Below, in pieces: positions 1 through 10,343 of a stretch of DNA of 27,272 nt (within the stretch, counting starts at the first letter, position 1; each line of letters opens with the position of its first letter). Location: positions 1 to 27,272 of the forward strand of contig MU839310.1 of the NCBI GenBank assembly GCA_030685235.1, written 5' to 3'. This DNA comes from Copromyces sp. CBS 386.78. Its lineage: Eukaryota; Ascomycota; Sordariomycetes; Sordariales; Sordariaceae. The notes under the pieces are model-generated. The model ran no database searches and had not been told where the DNA came from. It worked only from the letters and a program-made list of their open reading frames with translations. A program made the position numbers and the translations under genes.

Positions 1-45
1 CTGTGGCCGCGCCAGGGTTAGGGATATGTGTGAGGGAAAAAGTGG

Positions 46-86
46 ATCCACGTGCGGATAGAGTTTTATCCACGTGCGGATAGAGT
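46..86. repeat. two-copy 22-bp-period tandem repeat with CACGTG cores
   Basis: The 19-base unit ATCCACGTGCGGATAGAGT occurs at 46-64 and again at 68-86 (period 22). Each copy has a CACGTG core and flanking ATCC and GGAT in inverted arrangement. It lies in the first 90 bases of the window, which keep CpA and TpG and so show no RIP, unlike the sequence that follows. Function unknown; it may belong to the retrotransposon or to a separate flank. Confidence 0.7.
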
Positions 87-149
87 CTCTCTTAAATAAA
101 ATCTTATTTCTAATTAGTAGCCGTTCGTCGGCTTCGTCCTTAAATAAAT

Positions 150-520
150 CCTCTAATTTCCTATTCAAAACGTTAGGGCGTACTTACAACGAATTCGGTC
201 GGTATTTAATTATAAAATTAAATTAGAATAGGAATTAGGATTATTATATATAGTAGGGAATTAATTATTTATTAGTTATAAAAGTCTTTAAAGTCTTATA
301 GTCCGTAAGGACTTTAATTAATTATTATACCCCTTCGAATTCGAAGCGCCACTCCTCTAAGGCCTTAATAATAATAAATAACTCCTTATTATAAATATTA
401 TAATTATATTCGGCTAAAGAATACCATTAACTAAAGTAGGCAATAGGGCGAAGGATACTATTATTATTGTATTATAATAATATACCTCTATATACCCAAT
501 TAGAAGCGTTTATTTCTACG
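150..520 (-). pseudogene. gypsy RNase H domain and post-RNase H linker, decayed
   Basis: Minus-strand translation gives the family pattern LRPIAYFS, then a stop, then AEYNYNIYNKEL and IIKALEEWR, followed near 270-300 by TDYKTLKTF. This matches Ty3/gypsy RNase H, where the usual text is RPVAYFSR, AExNYxxxDKEL, FxxWR and TDHKxL. After a frame change, EDLFKDEADERLL (about 120-165) matches the segment after RNase H in fungal gypsy elements. One frame change and several stops make it non-functional. It runs directly on from the reverse transcriptase upstream on the same strand. Confidence 0.85.
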
Positions 521-879
521 ATAGTCTATTTTAACTAATTATAAATCCAAAGCACAAGTCCGCTCGTAAAAGCCTTTTTTAAAGCCTCGAAGGATCTTTA
601 ATACCGTTCCTCCTATTCCTATCCCGCCGTCTTCTTAATTAATTCGTATAATAGGCCGGCGATAATAGAGAAATATTTAATAAAATAACGGTAAAAATTA
701 GCGAAACTTAAGAAACGCTAAAATAACCTCTTAAAATCTAGAACTTCCTATATTATAATTATAAAAACTTTCTCTAGGTCTATTTCGAAATTACTTAGGG
801 TAATAATAAGATTTAAATATTTAATTCGCTACGTATAGAATTCGTATTTATTAATATCGATTTAAAATCCTACCTTAAT

Positions 880-1345
880 CATCTTCTATAAAACCTCCCT
901 AATATATTTTTTATACTCCTCTTCATTATCGGAATAAATTAAAACGTCGTCGAAATAAATAGTGGCGTAAACGTCGAAAATATTATATAAGACGTCATTA
1001 ATATAATTTTAAAAGGTTTTTAGCGCGCCCTATAAATCGAAAAGATATATAATAGATTCGTAAAGGCCAAAGCGGGTAATAAAAGCGGTAAACTATTTAT
1101 ACCCCTCTTTAATACGGATCCTATTAAACGTAATAATGATATCGAACTTTATAAAGATCTTTACTTTATAAATTATATTAAAGGTCTCTTTAATTAGTGG
1201 TAATAAATAATATATTTTTAATATAACGTTATTAATACTATAATAATCTATATAAATACGAATTCCACCTCCGAATTTCTTAATTAATAAGAAGGGGGAA
1301 ACGGCTACTAATTATAACGGCCGGATAAACTTCTTCCTCAAATTA
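880..1345 (-). pseudogene. gypsy reverse transcriptase core, decayed
   Basis: Minus-strand translation shows, in order, KFIRP, a stop, then VAVSPFLLIKK and GGGIRIYIDYYSINN (about 1330-1230), PLIKET (about 1200), FDIIITFNRIRIKEGY (about 1140-1090), TAFITRFGLYES, and the catalytic box YFDDVLIYS at 931-957. These match Ty3/gypsy reverse transcriptase motifs: VKKxxGxxRxCVDYRxLN, KLDLxxAxxxIRI, TAFxTRxGxxE, and the F/YxDDxLIYS active site. The catalytic Asp pair is intact, but Gln codons nearby have become TAG and TAA. This is the clearest evidence for the type and orientation of the element. Confidence 0.93.
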
Positions 1346-3203
1346 TCGTTAATCCACTTTTTAATAACGATTACTTTTATAAATAATATATATTATAACT
1401 GTATACTAAAAAGTTATTCTCCTAACTATAATTCAATTTTATAATTATATAAACGATAAAGAGGGATTTCCTCCGCTAATAAAAATAAGAAAATAGCGAC
1501 TTCGTTAATATACTTCCGTCCTTCGGAATAATTTAAAATTTCAATAATCTCTTCCTTAATTTTCAACAATTAATTTACTTTATTAAAAAACTTTTTTATA
1601 TCCTCTTTGTCGACTTTTACCAGATATATTTATCGGAGGATTTCTTCGTATACGAGCGTATCAGTCTCGAAATTTCTAATAAAATTAATTACCTTAGTAA
1701 GGATTACGGCCTTTCGGGTATTTTTTAAAATATAAATACTAATTATTTCGTTAATAAAGTTATAAAACGCGGAGGGTAAACTTTCCTTATATTTCCTTTT
1801 ATCGCCTTTTATAATACTATTAACTATTTCCTCAATTAAATTTAAATTTTAAAAATCTACTATAGCCGCTAGCCTTTCGATTTTAACGTAATTTATAACG
1901 TACAATTGTAACTACTCCTTTTCGTAAATAAAATTAAATGCGGCTACATTAAATACCCTAATATTATTAAGGTTAAATTTATAATCGGGTTTACGAAAAT
2001 AGCGGTACTAAGGGCGATTCGCGCTAATTAAAATACAACGGCTACTTATACGTATATAAGGTTCGTAAAGTACAAGGCTCTTAATTTTAATAAGGAAAGC
2101 GGCGGTACTAATAATAATAACTTTAAATTTAGCCTTCCGGGCTACTAACGCTTTAATAAGAGCGGGGACCGTACAGTAACCAATCTTAAAATCGATCTTA
2201 AATCTAATAATAGTAGGAAGGAATTCGGGAGCGGATAAGGGTTCTAAAACTTCTAAAGCGGGCTCCGCCGCAATCTTTTTAATCTTTTCTTTCTTAATAA
2301 TTAAAGGGCGAAATTCAATCTCCTCCTTTTTAATAGCTAGAAAAAGAAATTCAATCTCCTCCTTTTTAATAGCTAGAGAGGGAAATTCAATCTCTTCTTT
2401 TTTAATTAACGGGATAAATATTTAACGGACAGAAGCCACCAAAACCTAATTAGTAAGGGCTTTAAGTACTACCGTCTAATATTTAAGGAAATCCGCTAAT
2501 GAATAGCGGCCTCGGCAAGCAATATAGTTAAAGTATATACTATACTATATATAATCAATTTCTAACCAATAATATTATATCTATAGGAAGCTTAAAATAA
2601 TTAAATATTTCCTAAAAATATTATAAATTAAAAAGGTAATCGTTTCCTCGTAATAACCAATCCGGAATTTAATTATTATTCCTTTAGAAATAATACTTTT
2701 AATTACTCCGTTAATAAAAACGAACTTCTTTACTCTTAATAATCGAAAACGGAGAAAGTTATTTTTAACAATAAAAGAACAATTAATAAACGCAAAAGCA
2801 GAATAACCGTTATTAATAAAGGTAATACAATAATTTTTATACGAACAAATTACAATATAAGAAAATAAAAATATTAAATTTAAGGAAATAAAATTATTTA
2901 ATAATTAAACTTTAATTTCCTCTAAACTTTCTAATTCCGTAGAATTTAAAATTCGTCTTTTAAATATAACCCAGCCAAACCTCTATACGCAACTATACAT
3001 AGAAACTAGGCGTTTTCCTAATCGTTATAATACTCTCTACCAACAGCGGGCTCGGTAGGGGCAACTAGAATAGCCAAGGCAATTAAAACAGTATCGGCAA
3101 TACGGATTTACTCTTAGTTACAACCTTTACTACGACTTTTATTCTTTAATTTCTTACTAGCAGAATACTAAGGGCCCTAAGAACCGTAATTAACCGAAGT
3201 AAT

Positions 3204-3248
3204 ATAATTGCAAGCGATATATCCGAGCTTACTACAATAATAGTAAAA
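3204..3248 (-). pseudogene. gypsy Gag CCHC zinc knuckle, decayed
   Basis: The minus strand reads FYYYCSKLGYIACNY. A retroviral-type zinc knuckle has the pattern C-x2-C-x4-H-x4-C, often written CYNCGKPGHIARNC in fungal elements. Every difference can be explained by C to T or G to A changes (first and last Cys to Tyr, Gly to Ser, Pro to Leu, His to Tyr, Arg to Cys). Three of the four metal ligands are lost. The position upstream of the reverse transcriptase on the same strand is right for the end of Gag. Confidence 0.78.
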
Positions 3249-4803
3249 ATTATTTCAAGAACGCTAATTAAAAATATCCTTATAAATAAAAATTATAAAA
3301 TTAATAACGTCCAAATCTATTTTATTACCGCCCTAATTAATAAGGATATTATTAGTAAAAAATTTAACGCTAAAGCGACCTCCGCTACTATTATTATTAC
3401 CAATACCGTTACTAGGTTTAAAAAAATAATTCGCTATCTTTTAATAATAATCCGCGTCTTCAAAGTTGCCGGCAATATTATAATAAATTTCGAACTAACG
3501 TTTAAAATCGTTATTGGGAGGAAGGTCGTAGTAAACGAAAACGTTATAAAAACGCTTATTAATCTTATTCCGGAAATAATAAACCTTTATCGAATTATCG
3601 AAACTGTAGAAATTCATTAAATTAATTAATTTAAATTCAAAATCCGCGAAAAATATATTCCTTATATACAATTCTTATAAACGGCGGCCGGCATTTATTT
3701 TAAAATTTATATTCTAAAAATAAAAGATTAAATACTCTATAAATTCAACGCTTATCTTCTAACACCAATTTACCTTATCGGGGTCCGATTAAATCACGTC
3801 CAAATTATCCTAAATACCGGATAAAATCTCGGGTATTAAAAATATAGTAGTACAAATAATTTTAATATCTTTAAAAAAATAAAGAACAGCATTATACTTC
3901 TACTAAAATTAAATACAAAAACGCTAAACCTTAAAAATCTCATATTTACGAACGGGACCGCCAATCTCCTTACCAATAAAAATAGGCGGGTTCTCTACCA
4001 TTTAGCGAAGAAAAAAAAATATAACCACTTTCGTAGTCGTATTACTAACGGAAGAAGAAATTTATACTTTAAAAGTATTATACTCCACGAATAAAATATT
4101 ATAAATAGATTTAAAATTAACATAATTAAAATTCTTTTAATCGAAATTAGATTAGGCATCGTCGGCTACCTAACGGGCAATCCTAAACTCCTCCTTAAAA
4201 CGCTAAAAATCACTTTCAAAATCGTTATAATATTCGAAATTAATATAATAAAGGCGATTAAAAAATATAATAATAGAATAGAAAGCGGGGGCCTAAGAAA
4301 AAAAAGAAGTTACTTCGAAATACTCGCATAAGATTGGGAAACCTTCTAATTAATTAAAACCTTCGAAAAAATTAACGAAAACTATAATAGCGGGTTAGGG
4401 AAGGTCGAAAAATATAGTACAATAAATTATAATATCGAATTCGCTATTAAAAGTATTAATAATAGAACGCAACATTTCTAAATCAAACGGATTACTAGTA
4501 GTAAGAATAGAAAAGTTAAAAAAATTACCGCTACTAATACTACTATTAAAGGAAAAGAGGGCGGGATCGCTATTATCGTAAAATATAAAATAAAAAAAAA
4601 GTAACCGCTCGAAATAAAAAAGAGGTAAAAGTCCGCGACTAGGACCATTTAAAATAAAGGTCCGTTATTAAAACTATTTAAAGTAATCGAAGACAAGTAA
4701 TCTCTTATTTACTAAATAAAGAATATTTTCCCTTATATATTAGTAAAGGGATAGAATTTTAATTAGACAATTATTATAATTATAATTATCGATATTTAGG
4801 GGG

Positions 4804-5135
4804 GTATTAAATTCAACGATTCATAACGAGGCGATCCTTATACGCGCGCAATCGAAAAATAATCGTAATAAAAAATAGGTTTACGCTATAAACGCAATAA
4901 TTAAAAGGTACAATTAACTATTACGGGTAGAGGGCGAGAAGTTAAGTATAGATAATTAATATACGTAATTATACGAAGGAAAAAAGGGAGAAGTATAGAA
5001 GTACAATCGGGAGATAAACTTTTATAGGACTCGAGCTATAAACCCTAGTAGGTCTATAGCGGGAGGCTATAGCCAATTAACTAATAATAGTAATAGTAGT
5101 CTTAGAGAGCTACTGTCACCAGCATATACAATACA
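4804..5135 (-). repeat. probable 5' LTR of the gypsy element
   Basis: On the minus strand a non-coding segment begins TGTATTG near 5135, carries CTATAAAAG (a TATA-like box) near 5025, and ends around 4804, where AATTTAATA could be a RIP-altered LTR end. It lies upstream of the gypsy Gag region and next to copia coding text, so it is where the LTR should be. The partner LTR is outside the window, so the ends are guesses. Confidence 0.4.
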
Positions 5136-5540
5136 AGTTAATCCTATGATATTTGAACAATATTGCCGTTGCTATCCTTAACCTTTTGGCTATAATAGTC
5201 GTAACTAGCGGGTTTGGCTAACGAACGACGTGGTCGAGATGGCTGGGGAGGATCGATCGGTTGAGCAGGAGTAGCCTATTGAATAGGCGGCTAGAGAGAA
5301 CTAGTAGGAGGCTGAAGTTATAGTTTATTAATATTTATACTCAAAGTGGGGTCGAAACCTCGAAATCGGTTAGGGGTATTAATCGAGGGTAAGCGAACTT
5401 CTAATGCGGGTTGCTATAATGAGTTAGGCAACGGTATACCTAGTATAATATATACAGTTAGCTTATTATTATTAGAAAAATCGCATTAATTGCAGGGTTT
5501 AGGATCCTCCTTATTAAAATCTTTAAAATCCAACAGCTAA

Positions 5541-5596
5541 TCCTTATCGTAATCGTTATCGTAATCGTAATCATTACCGTAATCGTAATTATTACC
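5541..5596. repeat. GTAATC-type hexanucleotide microsatellite
   Basis: About nine imperfect copies of a six-base unit (GTAATC with GTTATC and ATTACC variants). Read on the minus strand in the copia frame it encodes an acidic DYDYDNDYDKD stretch between integrase and reverse transcriptase, so the repeat probably arose as coding sequence of the element. Confidence 0.75.
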
Positions 5597-5919
5597 CCTA
5601 TAAATTAACTCCTCCTCAATAGAATCCAAAATATTTTATTAATCTAATTCTAACGATAATAGAATTTATTAATAAATTGTAAAATAGGGTACTTAAGAGA
5701 GTTACACTAAATTAATTAAGGGAGTTAGAGCGCCCTACTAAGGTACTTGGGTAGGCTTTAATATAAGGAGGGTTACAATTTATTCTCCTAATTTCTAAGT
5801 AACGTATTGAATTAGCGGTAGGGAAGCCTACTAGGCTTACTATTATTAATTTTTATTATTAACGTTAATCTAAATTTAGTAACCGCTATTAGCAACCTTA
5901 TTAATCTTATTAACGGTCT

Positions 5920-6140
5920 AGTTAGAAAAGATAACGTAATATTGAACAATCTCGCTATTATTATTTTTAATTTTCTTATTATTAATTAAATCTTTTTCTA
6001 AGAATATAATTGCGCTAGTTCGAACAATTTCGCTTATTATAGGGTTCTAAATAAATACAATACGGCTATAAAAATTATTAAAACCGATAAAATATCCCTT
6101 TTATATTCTAATATAAAATTTATCGCCTCGTAACCGTTTC
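5920..6140 (-). pseudogene. copia post-integrase segment, decayed
   Basis: The minus strand reads LRGDKFYIRI, a stop, then KGYFIGFNNFYSRIVFI, a stop, then EIVRTSAIIFLEKD. Copia polyproteins carry, after the integrase, a segment of the form KLxxRxxxGYLVGY...YRVW...V..SRDVxFDE, which this matches in order and spacing. The downstream text is acidic and Tyr-rich, then Pro-rich, as in the linker before reverse transcriptase. Confidence 0.7.
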
Positions 6141-6479
6141 TTTAATTTAATAAAATAGTATACAGTATAGAAATACGATTATAAATATTTAATATAAGGT
6201 TTTTTGATCTCCTTTAGAAAGTTAGCCGTTTCTATAAGGAGCTTTTATAAGCTTTTACAATTTATATTAGCCTTCGAGGGTAATAGGTTTAAGATTTTAA
6301 CGATATAATTAATAATAAAAGGTTAGAATTATTCTAGGATTTGGAGATTTATTATTAAGGCTCTAGTACATTATATAATAATAGCGCCTATTCGTTCGAT
6401 CTTTCTTTATATTTAAAGGGTATAGGGTATTAATTTAAAAAGTTTAATACCTTTTATACGAACTTAGCTAACGAATTTA

Positions 6480-6830
6480 CTATATTAAAACTCTTTTATA
6501 TTAAAGCCGAATTCTAGGCCGCTATTAAAATTAAAGGCTCTAATTTTAAGACCGCTCTAGAGTTTAACCTATTTTTTAAACTCTTTAATCTAAGTAAATA
6601 TATTACTTTTATTAATTATAAATTTGGCCTAGTAAAACTTAATTACCTCGTTAATAAAATAGATTATATATTTATATTCTTTATAGTTAGTAACGGTATA
6701 AAATACGATATTAACGTAAATATATATTATAAGTTGAATCGTTATTTTACTAGCTATTTTAGGGATAATATTATAAACCTTTATTTTAATATAAACTTTA
6801 TAAAAATAATTGTAAATATTATTAAATTTA
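6480..6830 (-). pseudogene. copia integrase core, decayed
   Basis: The minus strand reads YKYIIYFINEVIKFY, a stop, AKFIINKSNIFT, a stop, IKEFKK, a stop, and then GLKIRAFNFNSGLEFG near 6506-6555. This follows the retroviral-type integrase core of copia elements (YxxxFIDDxSR, then FKxF, then IKxxRxDNGxEF), with Asp to Asn changes expected from RIP. The DDE catalytic residues are therefore mostly lost. It follows Gag and protease and precedes the post-integrase segment. Confidence 0.65.
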
Positions 6831-7449
6831 ATACTAGCCGTTTTATAAACTTTAAAGATTTAATTTCTATTTACGTATATAAGGCGGCGGTATATCGTTA
6901 AATAATTAATAAATATTATTATAATATATTAAATATTTTAAGTAAAGTTTAATTATATAATAACTAATAGTATTAGAAGGTTATTAATTTATTTATATTA
7001 AATTTTAATTTTATATACAATTATTTAATTTGTATATATATCCTAGGCTATACTATTATCGAATAGGCCCTTCGTCGTAAATAAATTTATTAGAATAGAA
7101 GGGTAATAAATTACGTTTTTAATACGGATTATAATATTAATACGGTTAATAGGTATTGTAAGCTTAATAATACTTATATAGTAAGTATACATAAAATTCC
7201 CATTACTAACAGTATAAATAATAGGGTATAGGAGTAATTATAAATTTATAAACCACTTAAAATAATTAAAAATATTAGAGGCGTAGCCTAAATCGTAAAT
7301 AACTAGGTCGCATATATTAGTTTACTTTAAAGCCTATTAATTTTTAGTAATATTACCCTATATATATTAAAGTTGTAAATAATTTAAATCGATTAATTAA
7401 TACTTATTAATATATTAAGCAGCGTCTATTAGGGGTTCTAGTAAAAATC

Positions 7450-7720
7450 TATACTACTTATACTATTAGAGGCTATAAATATTCTACTGTTATAGAAGAA
7501 GGTAGAATTCGAAATAATAGTAACTAGGGTAATAAAGTTAGAAGAAGCGTTATTAATTAAGGTAATAGTACTAATAATAGTATTAGCGGCCTTCTTAGCG
7601 AGAATTTCTTTTTTAAGACGCTAGGTATTAGGAGCCTACTTAAAGTTATAAACCTAATAGATCTCTACTTTATTTAAAACGTAATAGTTATACAGTATAT
7701 ATTTCTAAAATGGGTAGATC
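7450..7720 (-). pseudogene. possible copia zinc-binding and protease remnant
   Basis: On the minus strand, NSRIF (about 7476-7491) can be derived from the aspartic protease box DSGAS by G to A and C to T changes at every differing codon. It lies between Gag and integrase, as expected for copia. About 200 bases upstream is a Lys- and Tyr-rich segment that may be the Gag zinc-binding region, but no Cys pattern survives. The call rests mainly on position. Confidence 0.35.
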
Positions 7721-7858
7721 TTCTTATTATATTTAATATACTTAACCTTTTTATTATCCTTAGAGGAAGTCTTATTATTATTAGATCTAAATTTAAATAT
7801 AAAAGAAGTATTATTTTAGGTAACTATTTTCTAAATATTAATATTAAGGCTAGCAAGG

Positions 7859-8402
7859 CAAGATTTAATTATACTAATATTATTTAATTTGGTTAATAAA
7901 TTACTAATTATTATTTACTTATTTTTTAAAGCTTTCAATTAATATTTAGCGTCGATAGGGTAAACGTTTTTAACTACGTTGTATAAATAGCCGATTTTAA
8001 TATTATTAGTAAATGTATATTTAATATTATAAATGCGTTTACGAAATTTAATATATTAATTAAAGAAAAATTTTATAGAATTGAAATTAGATTTCTTAAT
8101 AAATATATATGCGTAAAGGACTTCTATACGGGCTTTATTAATAATGCGAACGATATAGGGTTAAACGAAGTTGTATAATACCTTAGGATCTTTACCTTTT
8201 CTATCCTATCCGTTAATTATAAGGGTAATAGTAACCGATTCGTTCTTAAAGGTAAATAATAGAACCTTTATAGTATTAATACGCTTTATATACTAGGCCT
8301 CGTACTTTTCAAGTTCAATCTCCTCATTAGGCTTAGCGGGGGGGTCTTTAGCGAAGATAAATTTATATAAACCTAGGGAATTAAATTCGGCCTCGAAACC
8401 TT
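7859..8402 (-). pseudogene. copia Gag polyprotein segment, decayed
   Basis: About 180 codons can be read on the minus strand in one frame with only a handful of stops, each placed where Gln or Trp would be likely. Recognisable pieces are FEAEFNSLGLYKFIFAKDP, AKPNEEIELEKYEA, then a stop, then YIKRI, and further on KARIEVLYAYIFIKKSNF. The helical, Leu- and Lys-rich character, the length, and the position just inside the LTR fit the Gag (UBN2-like) region of Ty1/copia elements. I recognise the type and not the individual family. Confidence 0.6.
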
Positions 8403-8462
8403 ATTCTTAATTATCGATATTATATTCTCCTTAAAGGTAGACGAAGGAAAATAAATTGGAAA

Positions 8463-8512
8463 ATATATTAGCAATATTAGCAATATTAGTAATATTAGCG
8501 ATATTAGCGTTA
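8463..8512. repeat. nine-base tandem repeat (AATATTAGC)n
   Basis: Roughly five imperfect copies of AATATTAGC. In the copia minus-strand frame this gives repeated ANI or TNI tripeptides near the start of Gag. It may be coding or a later expansion within AT-rich sequence. Confidence 0.7.
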
Positions 8513-8799
8513 ATATTATCGCTATTACGTATTTTATAAGAGTTAAAAAAGCTTGGAAGGGGTACGTAAATTACTTAACTAAATGCGGGAGAATTTAAAA
8601 TCGCTAGACTAAGTAGAAATTGAATCGCTTAATTTAAAACTATCGTTAATTAATATAGATAGAAGGTATAGTAAATGCTTTTTAAAATCTTTATAAGCGC
8701 GCAATGTAGGGAGGTCGCGAATCGAGCTTAATCGAAGGTCGTAAGTATTACCTATACCCGGTATACAAATGCTAAATAATAATGAGGATTACTACTTTA

Positions 8800-9017
8800 A
8801 TTACTATTAATTATAAGGAAGGTTGAAGAAGGCTTATAATTTATACGATTACGAATAATAATAATAGATTGAAAGATATAATAGATTACTATAGAGAGAG
8901 AGTAAGAGAGAAAGGAGGAGGAAATCTAGAAGTCTATAAGAACGATGGGCAGCTAGGGTACGGTAGGGCTGGCGAATAGATAGCCTGTGCCCAGTACTAG
9001 CTGGGGATCCACCGACA
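8800..9017 (-). repeat. probable 5' LTR end of the copia element and RIP boundary
   Basis: On the minus strand an LTR-like start TGTCGGTGGATCC begins at 9017, followed by a pyrimidine-rich tract (about 8885-8930) and then AT-rich sequence leading to the Gag region. To the right of 9017, composition returns to that of the genes. Bases 9018-9022 (GTAAT) would be the target duplication, but the other end is outside the window, so this cannot be checked. The inner LTR end is not defined. Confidence 0.4.
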
Positions 9018-10343
9018 GTAATTGAATCCATTGAATGGAGTTTGAAGAGATATACTTGAGGTTGTGGAAATAGGCTGAACTTTGGAAAAGATGGGAGTGA
9101 CGATGTAGAGAATGTACCTAATTCCGTTCTTCGAAGCGCAGATGTTGGTTTGGCAGCTTGAGGCTTGTTTGCGTTATGATTGACGCTTCTGTGGTAATCG
9201 CATCTTAATGGTGTGAAAGGGAAAAATGAACGAGGAGAAGTTGAGAACTACAAGACAAGTGTCGAAAATTCCTTCCCATTGTTTCGTGCGAAGAAAGGGC
9301 CAGAGCCAAGACTAGCTCCTGCCATGTTATTCGCAGAAGATCCTCATCCTGACACCCAACGCCCCTGCCACTGAAGGATTTTCAACCTTGATGTGAGTCG
9401 CTCCTGCACTGCATACATGAAAATGCTGATGAGGAGGGATTGAAGATTGGCAAGAGCTTCGATACCACTCCTTCCCCAAAACTCACGGGATATTTCGGCT
9501 TGCTGGATGCGGTTTGACGGGAAAGACCAAGAGAGTGCCATGGAGCCAATTTCTCGCATTCCTGCAAGCACTTGCACATTCAGCCGCTCTTTCTTGTTGC
9601 TCCGTTCTACTGTCCTCCCGAATTGAACAACTCGAACATCACAGGGGCACTAAACGTTTGAGTGTCCATCCATCATGATTGGATGCACCCACCACCACCA
9701 CCATCGCCAACCAACTAACCAACTCAATGATGGTCCCATCCGACATCAGCCGCACGAGGAACGTTAACGGTCTTGCCCAAATCCCGCCAGCCACATTCCC
9801 CGTCACACCGAATCTGGATCTCTTGCTGCTCAACACATGGACCAATCACGGCGACGGCTTGACCACAACCACATTCGGATATACCGTGTACTAGGCAGAA
9901 AGCAGTATCTGGATGCCATGATGGACACCGTAACAACCCAGCTTAGCCCTCAGCGACACCTCGTGATGCTATTCAGCTTTGCCTCTGTTCACCTCTGAAC
10001 GCACGAAACCAATAGCTTCACAGGCGCAGCCGTCATTGAGTTCAATAACAAGAGCTTTACACAGTTGAAAGACTGCTTTGGGAGTTATCATTCATGATGA
10101 TTTGCAGCAAGAGATTCAGCTATCTCTTTTCATGGACAATGCCGGCCTCTGTGGTGGAAAGAGAGGCGATTCATTGAAAAGGATGGTTGGTGGCCCCATC
10201 CGAATAAGAATCACTGCCTAACTTCATAATTTCCAAAAGCTCACTCACATCACTCTGCACAGATTGCTATCACCATCACCGCTCACGCGAACCGCTAGTC
10301 CTCCACAGTATCTCTCAACGCTACCCCTTTCACGGTCTCCAGT
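9018..10343. other. intergenic, no supported gene
   Basis: Normal base composition without RIP. It contains only short open frames on both strands with no recognisable domain, overlapping each other near 9344-9936. It should hold the promoter of the peptidase pseudogene at its right end. No tRNA or repeat was seen. Confidence 0.6.

Larger units (their letters stand above)
1..5135 (-). mobile_element. Ty3/gypsy LTR retrotransposon relic, RIP-mutated, left part outside window
   Basis: No long open frame survives, but reading the minus strand through stops gives recognisable Ty3/gypsy parts in the expected order: a probable LTR near 4804-5135, a Gag zinc knuckle near 3204-3248, reverse transcriptase near 880-1345 and RNase H near 150-520. 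Most stops fall where Gln or Trp codons are expected (TAG and TAA from CAG and CAA), as RIP would produce. CpA and TpG are nearly missing while CpG remains common. The integrase and the other LTR are not visible and should lie left of the window or be deleted. The domains are clear; the outer limits are approximate. Confidence 0.88.
5136..9017 (-). mobile_element. Ty1/copia LTR retrotransposon relic, RIP-mutated and interrupted
   Basis: Minus-strand reading through stops gives a copia-type order: LTR end near 9017, Gag (8402-7859), possible zinc-binding and protease remains (about 7700-7450), integrase core (6830-6480), the post-integrase GYxVG-type segment (6140-5920), and the proline-rich linker that normally precedes reverse transcriptase (5400-5136). 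Reverse transcriptase and RNase H are missing because the gypsy LTR begins there. Integrase before reverse transcriptase is the copia order and excludes a second gypsy copy. Most of it is RIP-mutated, but about 5110-5520 is much less so. Confidence 0.8.

Noticed and set aside
14..24. Telomere-like AGGGTTAGGGA at the left edge
   Set aside because: Only about one and a half units, inside what reads as element-derived sequence; not enough to claim a telomere or interstitial telomeric array.
9344..9577. Minus-strand open frame of 77 codons with a hydrophobic stretch
   Set aside because: Overlaps another minus-strand frame, has no recognisable domain, and no splice partner was found.
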